Of a stretch of DNA of 64,000 nucleotides, positions 1-8,998 are shown in pieces. The stretch is taken from NCBI RefSeq assembly GCF_008017805.1, contig NZ_VRTT01000040.1, positions 1 to 64,000 on the forward strand, written 5' to 3'. The number at the start of each line of letters is the position of its first letter. Position 1 is the stretch's first letter. The notes under the pieces were generated by a model. It saw nothing but the letters and a program-made list of their open reading frames with translations. It did not search any database and had not been told where the DNA came from. The position numbers and the translations under genes were made by a program. This stretch comes from Paenibacillus sp. N3.4 (GTDB lineage: Bacteria; Bacillota; Bacilli; Paenibacillales; NBRC-103111).

Positions 1-331
1 TTTAATGCTGCAGCTTAGACAAAATAAGTGATGAATGTAGCTGACGTGGAATTTGCCATTCTGGAGTCTTCAGGAAGTTAAGTGTTGTAGAGAAAAAAAT
101 GAAAGAAGCAGCGGCCGTCGACGATCCGCCCATAGGTGCGATTCGCTATGAAGGACTTCCGCTGCGCTTATTATGGATGGCAAAGTGCAGGATGATAATT
201 TAGAAAAAATAGGAAAAACCAGATTTTGGCTAAAAAATCAGCTTCAAGCAAAAGGTGTGCGTGACTTTAAAGAAGTGTTTTACTGTTCCATTGATCATCG
301 CGGCAGAATGTTCTTGGATCGGAAGAGGTAA
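1..331 (+). pseudogene. DUF421 (YetF/YrbG-type) membrane protein, C-terminal fragment, frameshifted
   Basis: Only the cytoplasmic C-terminal domain is in the window; the N-terminal membrane helices lie before base 1. Read across three frames it gives the family's signature tail: VADVEFAILES, then YEGLPLR, then LIMDGKVQDDNLEKIGKTRF, then FYCSIDHRGRMFLDRKR and TAA at 329-331. Three frame changes are needed, near 30, 80 and 167. Each is explained by one base missing from a short run (AAGGTG read as AAGTG, GGAAAG read as GGAAG, CGCCTT read as CGCTT), so sequencing error is as likely as gene decay. It converges on spoVB, whose stop codon lies 4 bp further on. A DUF421 gene also neighbours spoVB in B. 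subtilis (yrbG). Function of the family is unknown. Confidence 0.7.
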
Positions 332-334
332 ATC

Positions 335-1906
335 TTAAGGAAGGATTCTTTTGCCTTTATCCAAAAGTCTAGTCATATCCTTTACACGGATAAGGCGGAA
401 AAGCGTAATAATGAGTAAATAAATGAAGAATCCAATTAGGCAGGAAGTTACAAAACGGAGCCAGTCTATTGACGTCCAGGGTGTATACATCACCAGGTAG
501 CTGCAAAGTCCGGAAAGCACCATAGCAGCTCCGATTTTACCAAAATCGCTGCCCTCCATGCGGAATTTCAACAGACGTACCACACTATTCCAATGCAGCA
601 GCGTTACCAGAACTATGTTCACATTAATCGCAAAAACGGCGCCATGAATACCCATTTCCGGCTTGCTGGCCAGCCAATAGATGAGAATTAACTTGACCGA
701 AGAGCCAATCAATGTGTTGACTAATGCCGCACCTGGCTTATTCAACGCTTGCAGGGTAGATTGCAGCGGCGCCTGAAAATAAATGAATATGGCTATGGGA
801 GCCATCATTTTCAACATAATGGCTACGTCAGGTTGATTGTACATATATGTGCAAATCGGTTCTGCCAGAACGAACATAAGAACTGTAAACGGTGCCCCGG
901 TAACTAAGGCTAGCTTTAACGATTGGTGTAGGCGCATATGAATCGTTTTGGTATCTTTTCTTGTGGCAGCTTCACTTAAAGATGGGATAAGAGAAACCGA
1001 TAAGGACATGGTCAGTGCGCTAGGGAGAAGAATGATCGGAATGATCATTCCTTGCAAAGCTCCGTATTGTGCTGTCGCCAATGAAGTGGAAATGCCTGCA
1101 ATAGCCAAGCTTTGTGCAATCAGAATGGACTCGAAAAGATAAGAACTTGCTCCAATCAATTTGCTTCCGGTAATGGGAACCGATATTTTCAAAATTTGGC
1201 GTAAATGAGATAATCGACCGATGACTTGATTCGAATTCATAGGTGCGATGGGTAAAGACTGAGAGGATTTCTTGTCATATCTAAAATGAATGGCCAGCAC
1301 AACAAGTCCTGCAATTTCTCCAGCAAGCACACCTATCATAGCTCCGGCAGCGGCATATTCGATACCGTAGGGGATCATGACATAGGAACATACAAGAACC
1401 ATCACTATGCGAATAAGTGTCTCCATGATTTGCGAAGTTGCGGTTGGAATCATGTTCTGCCTGCCTTGGAAATACCCGCGATACACGGCAGATACGCCGA
1501 TGACTGGAATCATAGGGCTCATGCAAAGAAATGTATAATAAACACGCGAATCGGTTAACAGATGAGACGTAATCCAGGAAGCTCCCGCCAAACAAATAAA
1601 CGTAAAAATGACGCTGAGACCAATGGTTAAAAAGAGCGATATTCGGAGAATGCTGCGAATTCGCAATTCATTGCGCTCAGCTTCGGCTTCCGCAATGAGC
1701 TTGGCGATGGCTATGGGAATGCCGCCCGTAATAATTGTTAATATGACTGACAGGAAGGGCCAACCCATGTGATAGATCCCAATGCCTTCTGCACCAATGA
1801 CACGCGGCAAAGTAATTCTGGGTATGAAACCGAGAATACGGTTTAAGATACCTGCAGCTAGCAGGATCATCGTACCTCTAATAAATGACTGCTTGGTCAA
1901 TGCCAT
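335..1906 (-). CDS. spoVB: Stage V sporulation protein B, MOP-superfamily flippase-like
   Basis: A 523-residue polytopic membrane protein with about 14 hydrophobic segments and the start MALTKQSFIRGTMILLAAG, typical of SpoVB/MurJ-like polysaccharide exporters of the MOP flippase superfamily. SpoVB is needed for spore cortex synthesis and is thought to move lipid-linked peptidoglycan precursors across the forespore outer membrane. The length matches the family (about 520). The start follows GGAAGAGGG on the minus strand. It is transcribed away from the ComN-like gene, as in Bacillus, where spoVB lies close to comN and secDF. A forespore or mother-cell sigma factor may drive it, but no promoter was identified. 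Confidence 0.9.
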   Translation of the reverse strand: MALTKQSFIRGTMILLAAGILNRILGFIPRITLPRVIGAEGIGIYHMGWPFLSVILTIITGGIPIAIAKLIAEAEAERNELRIRSILRISLFLTIGLSVIFTFICLAGASWITSHLLTDSRVYYTFLCMSPMIPVIGVSAVYRGYFQGRQNMIPTATSQIMETLIRIVMVLVCSYVMIPYGIEYAAAGAMIGVLAGEIAGLVVLAIHFRYDKKSSQSLPIAPMNSNQVIGRLSHLRQILKISVPITGSKLIGASSYLFESILIAQSLAIAGISTSLATAQYGALQGMIIPIILLPSALTMSLSVSLIPSLSEAATRKDTKTIHMRLHQSLKLALVTGAPFTVLMFVLAEPICTYMYNQPDVAIMLKMMAPIAIFIYFQAPLQSTLQALNKPGAALVNTLIGSSVKLILIYWLASKPEMGIHGAVFAINVNIVLVTLLHWNSVVRLLKFRMEGSDFGKIGAAMVLSGLCSYLVMYTPWTSIDWLRFVTSCLIGFFIYLLIITLFRLIRVKDMTRLLDKGKRILP

Positions 1907-2061
1907 TCCCTCTTCCGCTACTTGTCATATCCTATGAATATGCGGGGGTTGGCCAAGCTCATGCTAACAATTTGTGGACAGGGTATATTTAGGCAGGAAA
2001 ATGGGGGAGGGATAGCGAATAATGAGTGAAAATACAAATTAGCCTTAGGAGGAATCTCCCT

Positions 2062-2418
2062 ATGAACGGAGAAGACAACGATCCAGTGCATCATAATCCT
2101 GAGGACAGGGATGTCAAACAAGGCGAGCAAACAGAGACGGTATTCATAGAAATGGATGATGATGATGATGAAGTTGTTCTTTCTGATTTAGAGCTTAATG
2201 AGGTTATTGAAAGTTTATGTTTGAGCAAAGTCGAAGAATTCATTATGCTGGGCTACGAACATGTGAGTGGCAAAGATATATGGGATTGCGTTAGTGATAA
2301 GTATCGAAAATCAGGCGTCCCTTCTCTACATCAAATCGTCAATGATATCTTGTCGCTCAAAACGACGAAGTTTATGAACTGGATGACGCTTAGTGTCTAC
2401 AAGGGAGCCCAATTCTAA
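2062..2418 (+). CDS. ComN-like post-transcriptional regulator
   Basis: 118 residues. The N-terminal 40 are acidic and poorly conserved (run of Asp at about 30-35). The C-terminal 75 match the post-transcriptional regulator family of B. subtilis ComN (YrzD): KVEEFIMLGYEHVSGKDIWDCV, then LHQIVNDILSLKTTKFMNWMTL. ComN acts post-transcriptionally on comE mRNA and localises to division sites and poles with DivIVA. The start at 2062 is chosen because AGGAGG lies at 2047-2052 with 9-nt spacing; an upstream in-frame start at 2026 has no such site. It sits just before secD, as in Bacillus. Confidence 0.8.
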   Translation: MNGEDNDPVHHNPEDRDVKQGEQTETVFIEMDDDDDEVVLSDLELNEVIESLCLSKVEEFIMLGYEHVSGKDIWDCVSDKYRKSGVPSLHQIVNDILSLKTTKFMNWMTLSVYKGAQF

Positions 2419-2437
2419 GAAGTGGGCTTATTTTTTT
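2405..2437 (+). terminator. Rho-independent terminator after the comN-like gene
   Basis: AGCCCA (2406-2411) pairs with TGGGCT (2423-2428), followed by a run of seven T. The left arm overlaps the last codons of the gene. Confidence 0.75.
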
Positions 2438-2443
2438 ACCACA

Positions 2444-2556
2444 TCAGAAAGTATAAGTTTTCGGCTCCCGAAAACCGCTTTCTGATTGGCGATAAAACCA
2501 ACCTCTAAACGCGGTCGCTCATCATTGAATGGCCTCGATAGAGGTTTTCTCATTTT
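2444..2556. repeat. Double stem-loop intergenic element between comN-like gene and secD
   Basis: TCAGAAAG (2444-2451) pairs with CTTTCTGA (2478-2485), enclosing GTTTTCGG/CCGAAAAC (2457-2464/2468-2475). A second pair, AACCTCTA (2500-2507) and TAGAGGTT (2539-2546), is followed by a T-rich run. The head AGAAAGTATAAGTTTT is identical to the head of the element at 43433, so this may be a relative of that intergenic repeat. Confidence 0.5.
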
Positions 2557-2574
2557 TTATGTAAGGAAGTTAAA

Positions 2575-2603
2575 TTGACTCGTTTTTCAGACCTGAGTAT
2601 AAT
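2575..2603 (+). promoter_or_regulatory. Sigma-A promoter for secD-secF
   Basis: TTGACT (2575-2580), 17-bp spacer, perfect TATAAT (2598-2603), 35 bp before the secD start. Confidence 0.8.
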
Positions 2604-2638
2604 AGGCATATTGAGTATGGAAGGGAGACAAGCCAGAG

Positions 2639-3874
2639 ATGCTGGATTGGAAAAGAATCTCGTTCTTTTTTCTAACGGTTGTTGTTGTACTCGGAGCAAT
2701 TGCGGCAACAAGCCCTAGTCTTGTAGAACGAATTAAGCTTGGATTGGATTTAAAAGGCGGGTTTGAAATTTTGTACACCGCAGAGCCATTGAGTTCTGGG
2801 CAACCTTTGACAAATGAAACGCTTACACAGGCAGCGCAAAGTCTTGCAAAGCGCGCTGACACTCTTGGTGTGGCTGAACCTGAGGTTAATCCGGAAGGAA
2901 CAGACCGTATTCGTGTTCGTTTAGCAGGGGTAGAAAATGAAGAAGAAGTTAGAACGTTGATGTCTAAGCCTTCCGTGCTTACCTTCCGAGGTCCGGATGG
3001 AACGATTTATATGAACGGAACCGATTTTGTTGAGAACGCGGCGAAGTTAAGCTACGATCAAAATACGAAACAACCGATTGTTGAAATCAAGATGAAAAGC
3101 AGAGAGAAATTCAAAGAAGTAACGACCAAATTGGTTGGCAGCACATTGTCTATTTATCTGGATGATCAATTGCAATCAACAGCCTCTGTGAATTTTCCCA
3201 TTGACAGTGATTCGGCAATCATTACACAAACAAGTGTAACGGAAGCGACGAAAGTAGCTAAAATGATTAATTTAGGCGCTATGCCTTTGAAATTAACAGA
3301 GAAATATATTCAACGTGTTGATGCTACGTTGGGTAAAGCATCCTTGCATCAAACAGCTAGAGCGGGACTGATTGCTTCCATCCTAATTTTCATTTTTATG
3401 GTTGCTTATTACCGCGCTCCGGGTCTTGTGGCTGCATTTACTCTTATTACATACGTATGGCTGCTGTTAGCTATATTTGATTTTATGAACGCTACCCTCA
3501 CGTTGCCTGGTATTGCGGCTCTCGTTTTGGGAGCGGGTATGGCGGTCGACGCCAATATTATAACCTATGAACGGATTCGTGAAGAGATTCGGGCGGGCAA
3601 GAGCATTCTTTCTTCCTTGAAAGCAGGCTCCAAACATTCGTTCCGTACCATCATGGATGCTAACGTAACGAATTTAATTGCTGGTATTGTACTCTACTAT
3701 GTCGGAAACGGAGCCATTCGCGGATTTGCCGTCATTACGATGTTGAGTATTATTATCAGTATCTTAACGAACGTCGTATTCTCAAGATGGCTGCTGCATC
3801 TTATCATACGAGGCAACTTGCTGAAAAAGCCAAGTTATTTTGGTGTGAAGGAGGCAGACATTCGTGGGCTTTAA
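2639..3874 (+). CDS. secD: Protein translocase subunit SecD
   Basis: 411 residues. SecD/SecF are RND-type membrane proteins that use the proton gradient to complete export of proteins through SecYEG. Visible parts: an N-terminal membrane helix (about 7-27), the SecD motif LGLDLKGG near 36-43, the P1 extracytoplasmic domain, then five C-terminal helices beginning near residue 240, with the conserved VLGAGMAVDANIITYERIREE segment. An AAGGGAG site precedes the ATG. The gene overlaps secF by 11 bp, so the two are translationally coupled. B. subtilis has a fused SecDF; a split pair is usual in Paenibacillaceae. Confidence 0.95.
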   Translation: MLDWKRISFFFLTVVVVLGAIAATSPSLVERIKLGLDLKGGFEILYTAEPLSSGQPLTNETLTQAAQSLAKRADTLGVAEPEVNPEGTDRIRVRLAGVENEEEVRTLMSKPSVLTFRGPDGTIYMNGTDFVENAAKLSYDQNTKQPIVEIKMKSREKFKEVTTKLVGSTLSIYLDDQLQSTASVNFPIDSDSAIITQTSVTEATKVAKMINLGAMPLKLTEKYIQRVDATLGKASLHQTARAGLIASILIFIFMVAYYRAPGLVAAFTLITYVWLLLAIFDFMNATLTLPGIAALVLGAGMAVDANIITYERIREEIRAGKSILSSLKAGSKHSFRTIMDANVTNLIAGIVLYYVGNGAIRGFAVITMLSIIISILTNVVFSRWLLHLIIRGNLLKKPSYFGVKEADIRGL

Positions 3875-4790
3875 GAAACAGTTTGATTTTGTAAAAAACC
3901 GCAACAAGTTTTTCATTATTTCGATTGCCATCTTGCTTGTGGGCTTAACCGTTATGCTGGTTTCTGGCATGAATTTTGGCGTCGATTTTAAAGCGGGAAC
4001 GAATATTGATCTCGTTGTCGGTAAGCAGCTGAATAGTGTCAAAGTGGAAGAAATACTTCACAAGCTTACCGCGGATGGGGACGTGAAGTCCCGCTATGCT
4101 GACCCAACAATCGGTGGCAACAACAGTGATCGTGTCTCTATTCGTTTCGATGACGTACTGAACGATGATACGGTTAATAAAATCCAAAAGGCTTTTGCCA
4201 CAGCTTACAGCGCAGAAGTTTCCAAGGAGATTAATACCGTAGACCCTCAGTTAGCCAAAGAATTGCTGCTTAAAGCCGTATATGCGATCGCAATTTCTAG
4301 TGTACTAATATGCGTGTATGTCAGCATCCGGTTTGAATGGCGTTTCGCTATTGCAGCGATTATCGCTATTCTACACGATGCATTTATGGTTATCGCAGTG
4401 TTTGCTATTTTCAGATTAGAAGTAAACCTGCCATTCCTAGCAGCTGTACTGACGACGATCGGTTACTCCATTAACGATAAAATTGTTATTTTTGACCGTA
4501 TTCGTGAAAACTTGAGATTCGCTAAGCTAAAAACGGATGTAGATGTCGCGGCGCTCGTTAATGACAGTATTTGGCAGACGATGGCGCGAAATATTAATAC
4601 GGTTTTGGTGGTCTTATTGGCCGCAGGGTGTTTGTACATTTTCGGAAGTGAATCCATTAAGCTTTTCGCTCTTGCGAAATTAATTGGGTTGACAAGCGGT
4701 GCTTACTCTTCCGTCTTTATTGCTTGTTCCCTGTGGTTCTTATTGAAAAGAAAATCTGTATCCAGTGCTAAAAAGAAAGCAGCAGCGTAA
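3864..4790 (+). CDS. secF: Protein translocase subunit SecF
   Basis: 308 residues starting at GTG 3864, with AAGGAGG at 3848-3854 (9-nt spacing) inside the end of secD. It has an N-terminal helix (about 16-36), the SecF motif GVDFKAGT, an extracytoplasmic domain and five C-terminal helices, with GYSINDKIVIFDRIREN as the conserved Asp/Arg-bearing segment. It works as a heteromer with SecD in the membrane. The C-terminus is Lys/Ala-rich and cytoplasmic. Confidence 0.95.
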   Translation: MGFKKQFDFVKNRNKFFIISIAILLVGLTVMLVSGMNFGVDFKAGTNIDLVVGKQLNSVKVEEILHKLTADGDVKSRYADPTIGGNNSDRVSIRFDDVLNDDTVNKIQKAFATAYSAEVSKEINTVDPQLAKELLLKAVYAIAISSVLICVYVSIRFEWRFAIAAIIAILHDAFMVIAVFAIFRLEVNLPFLAAVLTTIGYSINDKIVIFDRIRENLRFAKLKTDVDVAALVNDSIWQTMARNINTVLVVLLAAGCLYIFGSESIKLFALAKLIGLTSGAYSSVFIACSLWFLLKRKSVSSAKKKAAA

Positions 4791-4856
4791 TAAGCATACG
4801 AACTGGCCGCGTGAATGTTGCGCGGCCTTTGTATCCGTTCAGGAGGGAATGGCAAC

Positions 4857-5800
4857 GTGGATGACGAGCGTTTTGAAAAAACTGAACTCGCTGTCTGGGC
4901 CGACACTGCAGTTACTATGATCCTTGCGATTATTACAGGGGCTATTGGCTTAATGGCACAGAGTAAAGCACTGCTCGCCGATTCGGCTCATTCAATTTCT
5001 GTTGCTGTGAGTTCTGTTGTTGGTTTAATCAAACGTAAGACTAATAGGATATCGACAGATAGAGTGTACACAGAGGTCCTAAACAGAAGTCGTCGATATC
5101 GACGATAATCCTATCCCTAATTCTTTCGGTTATTGGCGCAGAGATAGGGTTGTCGGCAATCAAATCGATAGCGCACGGGGCAAATGAGCCTCCACAAATG
5201 TATGCCTTTGCTACAGTAGGTATCTCACTGATTATTAAAGAATTGATGCATCAATATGCGAGCAAGCAAGGGAAGAAAGTGGAGTCTTCAACCTACATGT
5301 CCCGGGCGCGCAATCGATCCTATGCGTACTCTTCGCTATTAGCTTTAGTAGGTATTGCTGGATCTCTAACGGGTAAATATGTAAATATGCCTGCTCTTTA
5401 TTACCTTGATCCATGCGCAAGCTTAGTGATTTCTCTCCTTGTTTTGAGGATGAGCTATAGGGCTGCCATGGAGATTATTCCGAAACCTGTCATACAAATG
5501 GAGCAGGAGGATTCAACTGAATTGATTGCTGCTGTGCAAAACGTTAATGGCGTAATAACGGTAGATAGCTTGAAGGCGTTCGAACAAGGGCATTACGTTA
5601 GTGTGGATATCGAAGTAAGCGTCAATCCCAGTGTCTCGGTTTGGGAAGGGCATGAAATTGCGAAAAGAGTGAAGCGGCAATTAATGAAACGATTTCATCA
5701 TGTTTCGGAAGTGACCGTTCTTGTCCATCCTTATGATGTAGGGTATCCCTATAAAAATACCGAGCTTGAACACGGGGATTACCCGTCTGTTATTCATTAA
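4857..5800 (+). pseudogene. Cation diffusion facilitator homologue, frameshifted and lacking metal ligands
   Basis: The GTG start follows AGGAGGG (4841-4847, 9-nt spacing). The first 70 codons cover helices 1-2; the frame then changes near 5070, and the rest (helices 3-6 plus the C-terminal domain ending at 5800) reads on in the next frame, joining as VYT-RGPKQKS. One missing A explains the shift. Apart from that, the expected ligands of the CDF transport site are absent: the helix-2 pattern HxxxD reads H45-S-I-S-V49, and the helix-5 pattern HxxxD, usually in HHRSD, reads RNRSY. Each could arise from the canonical codon by one substitution (GAT to GTT, CAC to CGC, GAT to TAT). It may be a dying transporter, or a non-transporting CDF relative whose frameshift is a sequencing error. 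Confidence 0.7.
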
Positions 5801-5855
5801 TTGCTTGCTTACGAAGAACGTTATTCAGAGTTAAACGCTAAGGAGGACACACCAA

Positions 5856-8303
5856 GTGCTAGCACCCAAGGCAAGATGGAGCATAGGCAATGCGGATGAA
5901 GAGCTTATAGAGACATTCGTTCGCGATTTACAATTGAACCCGCTCGTCGCCAGAATGCTTGTTCTCCGAAATATACGCACTTTACAAGAAGCTGAACAGT
6001 TTATGCACGGCAGTCTTCATGATTACCATGATCCATTTCTGCTGGATGGTATGCATGCTGCTGTAGAGCGAATTCGGAAAGCCATAACTCAGGCTGAGCT
6101 TATTCGTATTTACGGGGATTACGACGCTGATGGTGTGAGCAGCACTTCACTAATGATCCATTTGCTGAAAGGGATGGGTGCTCGGTTCGATAGCTATATC
6201 CCGCATCGCATTCGGGAAGGATATGGACTGAATCGCTCAGCTATTGAATTAGCTCAAGATCAAGGAGTATCCTTGTTCATTACGGTGGATACGGGAATTA
6301 GCGCCGCATCAGAGGTTGCTTATATACAAGAGTTAGGCATGGATGTTATCGTAACTGATCATCATGAACCTCCTGCTGTCTTACCGCAAGCGTTGGCCGT
6401 GATCAATCCAAAGAAACCGGGCTGTGCTTATCCCTACAAGCATCTGGCAGGTGTCGGCGTGGCGTTTAAGCTTGCGCACGCTTTGCTTGGTCGAATACCC
6501 GAGGAGTTGCTGGAATTCGCCGCTTTGGGCACAGTCGCTGATTTGATGCCGCTAACCGGAGAGAATCGACTCATTGTAAAAATGGGACTGTCGCGTATGC
6601 AAGCTTCTACGTATGCAGGCTTTCGTTCACTAATCCAAGTATCCGGCATAGAGCGTAAAGAAGTGACAGCCTCGCACATCGGTTTCTCCCTTGCGCCTAG
6701 GATTAATGCAAGCGGACGTCTGGAAGCAGCAGATACAGCCGTTAGGCTGCTCACAACGACGGATGAGCAAGAAGCGGAGCAAATCGCCTTTGATCTGGAT
6801 TTGCTCAATAAAGAACGTCAACGAATCGTGGAAGAGATGGTCAGTGAAGCTTTCGAATTGGCCGAACAGCAGCGTGCTCAGGGCTTTGATAAAGTGATTG
6901 TTGTTGCGAAGGAAGAATGGAACGTGGGTGTTGTTGGGATCGTGGCATCCAAGATTGTTGATAAATTTTATCGGCCAACGCTTGTGTTAAGCATTGATCC
7001 ACTTACTGGGATAGCCAAGGGCTCAGCACGATCCATAGCAGGCTTTGATTTGCATCACGCATTAACAGCTTGCGAGGAGTGGCTTGATCATTATGGTGGC
7101 CATCAAGCAGCTGCGGGAATGTCTCTAAATAGCATCCATCTAGATGTTTTCAGGAAGAAGCTGAATGAACTTGCAGAAGAATCGCTTACGGAAGAGGATT
7201 TCATTCCGCTTCTGCATGCTGATGCCGTGTGCAGTTTGCCTGATGTACCTATTGGAAGCATTGAGCAGCTCGAGAAACTGGCGCCATTCGGCATGGGAAA
7301 TCCTGCTCCAAGGTTCATGTTCAGTGATCTCTCTCTTGATGAGATTCGCACGATGGGGAAAGAAAAGCAGCATCTGAAGTTAGCGCTTTCGCAAGTTTCG
7401 GATGAGGTGAGCTGCTCGGTTGAGGCTGTTGGCTTTGGGAAGGGCAGCCTTGCAGGATTAATCACACCTAGCGCTAAGCTCGATGTGTTGGGTGAGCTGT
7501 CCATAAACGAATGGAATGGTGTTCGCAAGCCACAAATTCTCATGCAGGATCTACGAATTATTCATATGCAGCTATTCGATTGGCGCGGAGTGGGTCAGCT
7601 GGATAAAAAAATAGCTGAGCTTAAACATTTGGCTTCTTCAGCAAGCGGCCAAGCTGCATGTACGCCAGCTATCGTATTATTCGACGAAGCGGATGTTTCA
7701 TTATTTGCTTCTACGGCTTTTCAAATTGGTGAATCAGTCCCCTATTGGATACTAAAAGATTCGGATGAATTGCTTCCCGGTAACGAGCTGGCAAGCAGGC
7801 TTGATTTTGCAAGCGTGCAGGACATCATTTTTTACACGATACCGCGCAGTTTAGCCAGTTTGCAAAGCCTCCTTCAACAGGCAAAAGGAATGATGCGATG
7901 TTACGCTGTTTTTGCAGAGCTAAGGCCCAACACAGGAAGTACCCTGCCATCTCGAGAAATGTTTAAGACGATCTACGCAACTTTGCAAAAAGAAGGTTCA
8001 ATCCCAGTGCAGGATACTCGCCTACTAACAGGCATTAGCAAGCGTTCTGGGCTTTCTACTCCGATGATTCAATTTATTTTATCTGTGTTTGAAGAACTGA
8101 ATTTTACAGAAAGACAAGGGGCCTTCGTTAAATTGCAAGCCTCACCAGCTAAGAAAGATCTCACAGCATCCCGTTTGTATCAACATAGATTGCATCGCCA
8201 AGAAGTTGAATCGATTGTTATGTACTCCTCTGCCAAAGAGTTGGAACGATGGATTGCAGAGAAAACTCAAAAAGTAAACCACATAATGGAGGAAATCATA
8301 TGA
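5856..8303 (+). CDS. recJ: Single-stranded-DNA-specific exonuclease RecJ
   Basis: 815 residues. RecJ digests single-stranded DNA 5'-3' in recombination and base-excision or mismatch repair. The DHH phosphoesterase core shows GDYDADG (87-93) and DHH (168-170). The DHHA1 domain follows, with NASGRL near 285 and GGH near 415, then an OB-fold and a C-terminal extension of about 200 residues typical of Bacillales RecJ. The GTG start has AGGAGG at 5841-5846. The stop overlaps the apt start (ATGA). Confidence 0.95.
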   Translation: MLAPKARWSIGNADEELIETFVRDLQLNPLVARMLVLRNIRTLQEAEQFMHGSLHDYHDPFLLDGMHAAVERIRKAITQAELIRIYGDYDADGVSSTSLMIHLLKGMGARFDSYIPHRIREGYGLNRSAIELAQDQGVSLFITVDTGISAASEVAYIQELGMDVIVTDHHEPPAVLPQALAVINPKKPGCAYPYKHLAGVGVAFKLAHALLGRIPEELLEFAALGTVADLMPLTGENRLIVKMGLSRMQASTYAGFRSLIQVSGIERKEVTASHIGFSLAPRINASGRLEAADTAVRLLTTTDEQEAEQIAFDLDLLNKERQRIVEEMVSEAFELAEQQRAQGFDKVIVVAKEEWNVGVVGIVASKIVDKFYRPTLVLSIDPLTGIAKGSARSIAGFDLHHALTACEEWLDHYGGHQAAAGMSLNSIHLDVFRKKLNELAEESLTEEDFIPLLHADAVCSLPDVPIGSIEQLEKLAPFGMGNPAPRFMFSDLSLDEIRTMGKEKQHLKLALSQVSDEVSCSVEAVGFGKGSLAGLITPSAKLDVLGELSINEWNGVRKPQILMQDLRIIHMQLFDWRGVGQLDKKIAELKHLASSASGQAACTPAIVLFDEADVSLFASTAFQIGESVPYWILKDSDELLPGNELASRLDFASVQDIIFYTIPRSLASLQSLLQQAKGMMRCYAVFAELRPNTGSTLPSREMFKTIYATLQKEGSIPVQDTRLLTGISKRSGLSTPMIQFILSVFEELNFTERQGAFVKLQASPAKKDLTASRLYQHRLHRQEVESIVMYSSAKELERWIAEKTQKVNHIMEEII

Positions 8304-8812
8304 ATTTCAAAGATTACATTCGCGTCATCCCGGACTATCCACAGCCAGGTATCCGTTTCAAAGACATTACGACATTGCTTCAAAATGGGCCTGTATATAG
8401 AGAAGCTATTGATCAGCTGAGACAACTGATTAAAGAGAAGGAAATCGATGTGATTGCAGGGCCGGAAGCGCGCGGATTTGTTATTGGCGCTCCGCTTGCT
8501 TACGCACTTGGCGTGGGCTTTATTCCAATTCGCAAAAGCGGCAAACTGCCAGGTGATACCATTGAAGCCGATTACGCCCTTGAATACGGCAAGGATAAAT
8601 TAGCTATGCATACGGATGCCATCAAACCGGGACAAAAGGTTCTTATTGCCGATGATCTTCTGGCAACAGGTGGAACGATTCAAACTTCCATAGACCTGAT
8701 CAAACAGCTTGGCGGAGAAATAGTTGGAGCTGCTTTCTTAATTGAGCTAACCTATTTGGACGGTAGATCAAAGTTTGATGGGCTTGATGTTGTTTCCTTA
8801 GTTCAATATTAA
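8300..8812 (+). CDS. apt: Adenine phosphoribosyltransferase
   Basis: 170 residues. It makes AMP from adenine and PRPP (purine salvage) in the cytoplasm. The PRPP-binding motif VLIADDLLATGGT is at 114-126, and AGPEARGF near 53-60 forms the base-binding region. The ATG at 8300 (GGAGG at 8288-8292) overlaps the recJ stop, so the pair is coupled. The recJ-apt-relA order is conserved in Bacillales. A perfect 40-bp palindrome follows the stop. Confidence 0.95.
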   Translation: MNFKDYIRVIPDYPQPGIRFKDITTLLQNGPVYREAIDQLRQLIKEKEIDVIAGPEARGFVIGAPLAYALGVGFIPIRKSGKLPGDTIEADYALEYGKDKLAMHTDAIKPGQKVLIADDLLATGGTIQTSIDLIKQLGGEIVGAAFLIELTYLDGRSKFDGLDVVSLVQY

Positions 8813-8821
8813 AAAGAGACA

Positions 8822-8861
8822 AAAGCACCTAATTATTGCCTAGGCAATAATTAGGTGCTTT
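8822..8861 (+). terminator. Perfect 40-bp palindrome, likely terminator after apt
   Basis: Twenty-base arms starting AAAGCACCTAATTATTGCCT pair without a mismatch around a CCTAGG centre. The 3' tail is TTTCC, a weak U-tract, so it may act as a terminator, an mRNA 3' stabiliser, or both. Confidence 0.6.
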
Positions 8862-8934
8862 CCTCACATTGAGGGAATTAAAGAAAATAAGGCGAGAAAA
8901 TGATGTATTTTGTCGAAAGTACGAAAGCGAACAG

Positions 8935-8964
8935 TTGACGTGGAGCCTGACTTGCAGGCATAAT
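8935..8964 (+). promoter_or_regulatory. Promoter for relA
   Basis: TTGACG (8935-8940), 18-bp spacer, CATAAT (8959-8964). The predicted transcript begins near 8971, downstream of the in-frame ATG at 8963, which argues for the relA start at 8999. Confidence 0.6.
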
Positions 8965-8998
8965 GAATAAAAATCGATTAAAGGGAATGGGTAGATGC

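Noticed and set aside
8963..8998. Upstream in-frame ATG for relA
   Set aside because: It overlaps the predicted -10 box (CATAAT) and has no ribosome site; 8999 matches the usual protein start.
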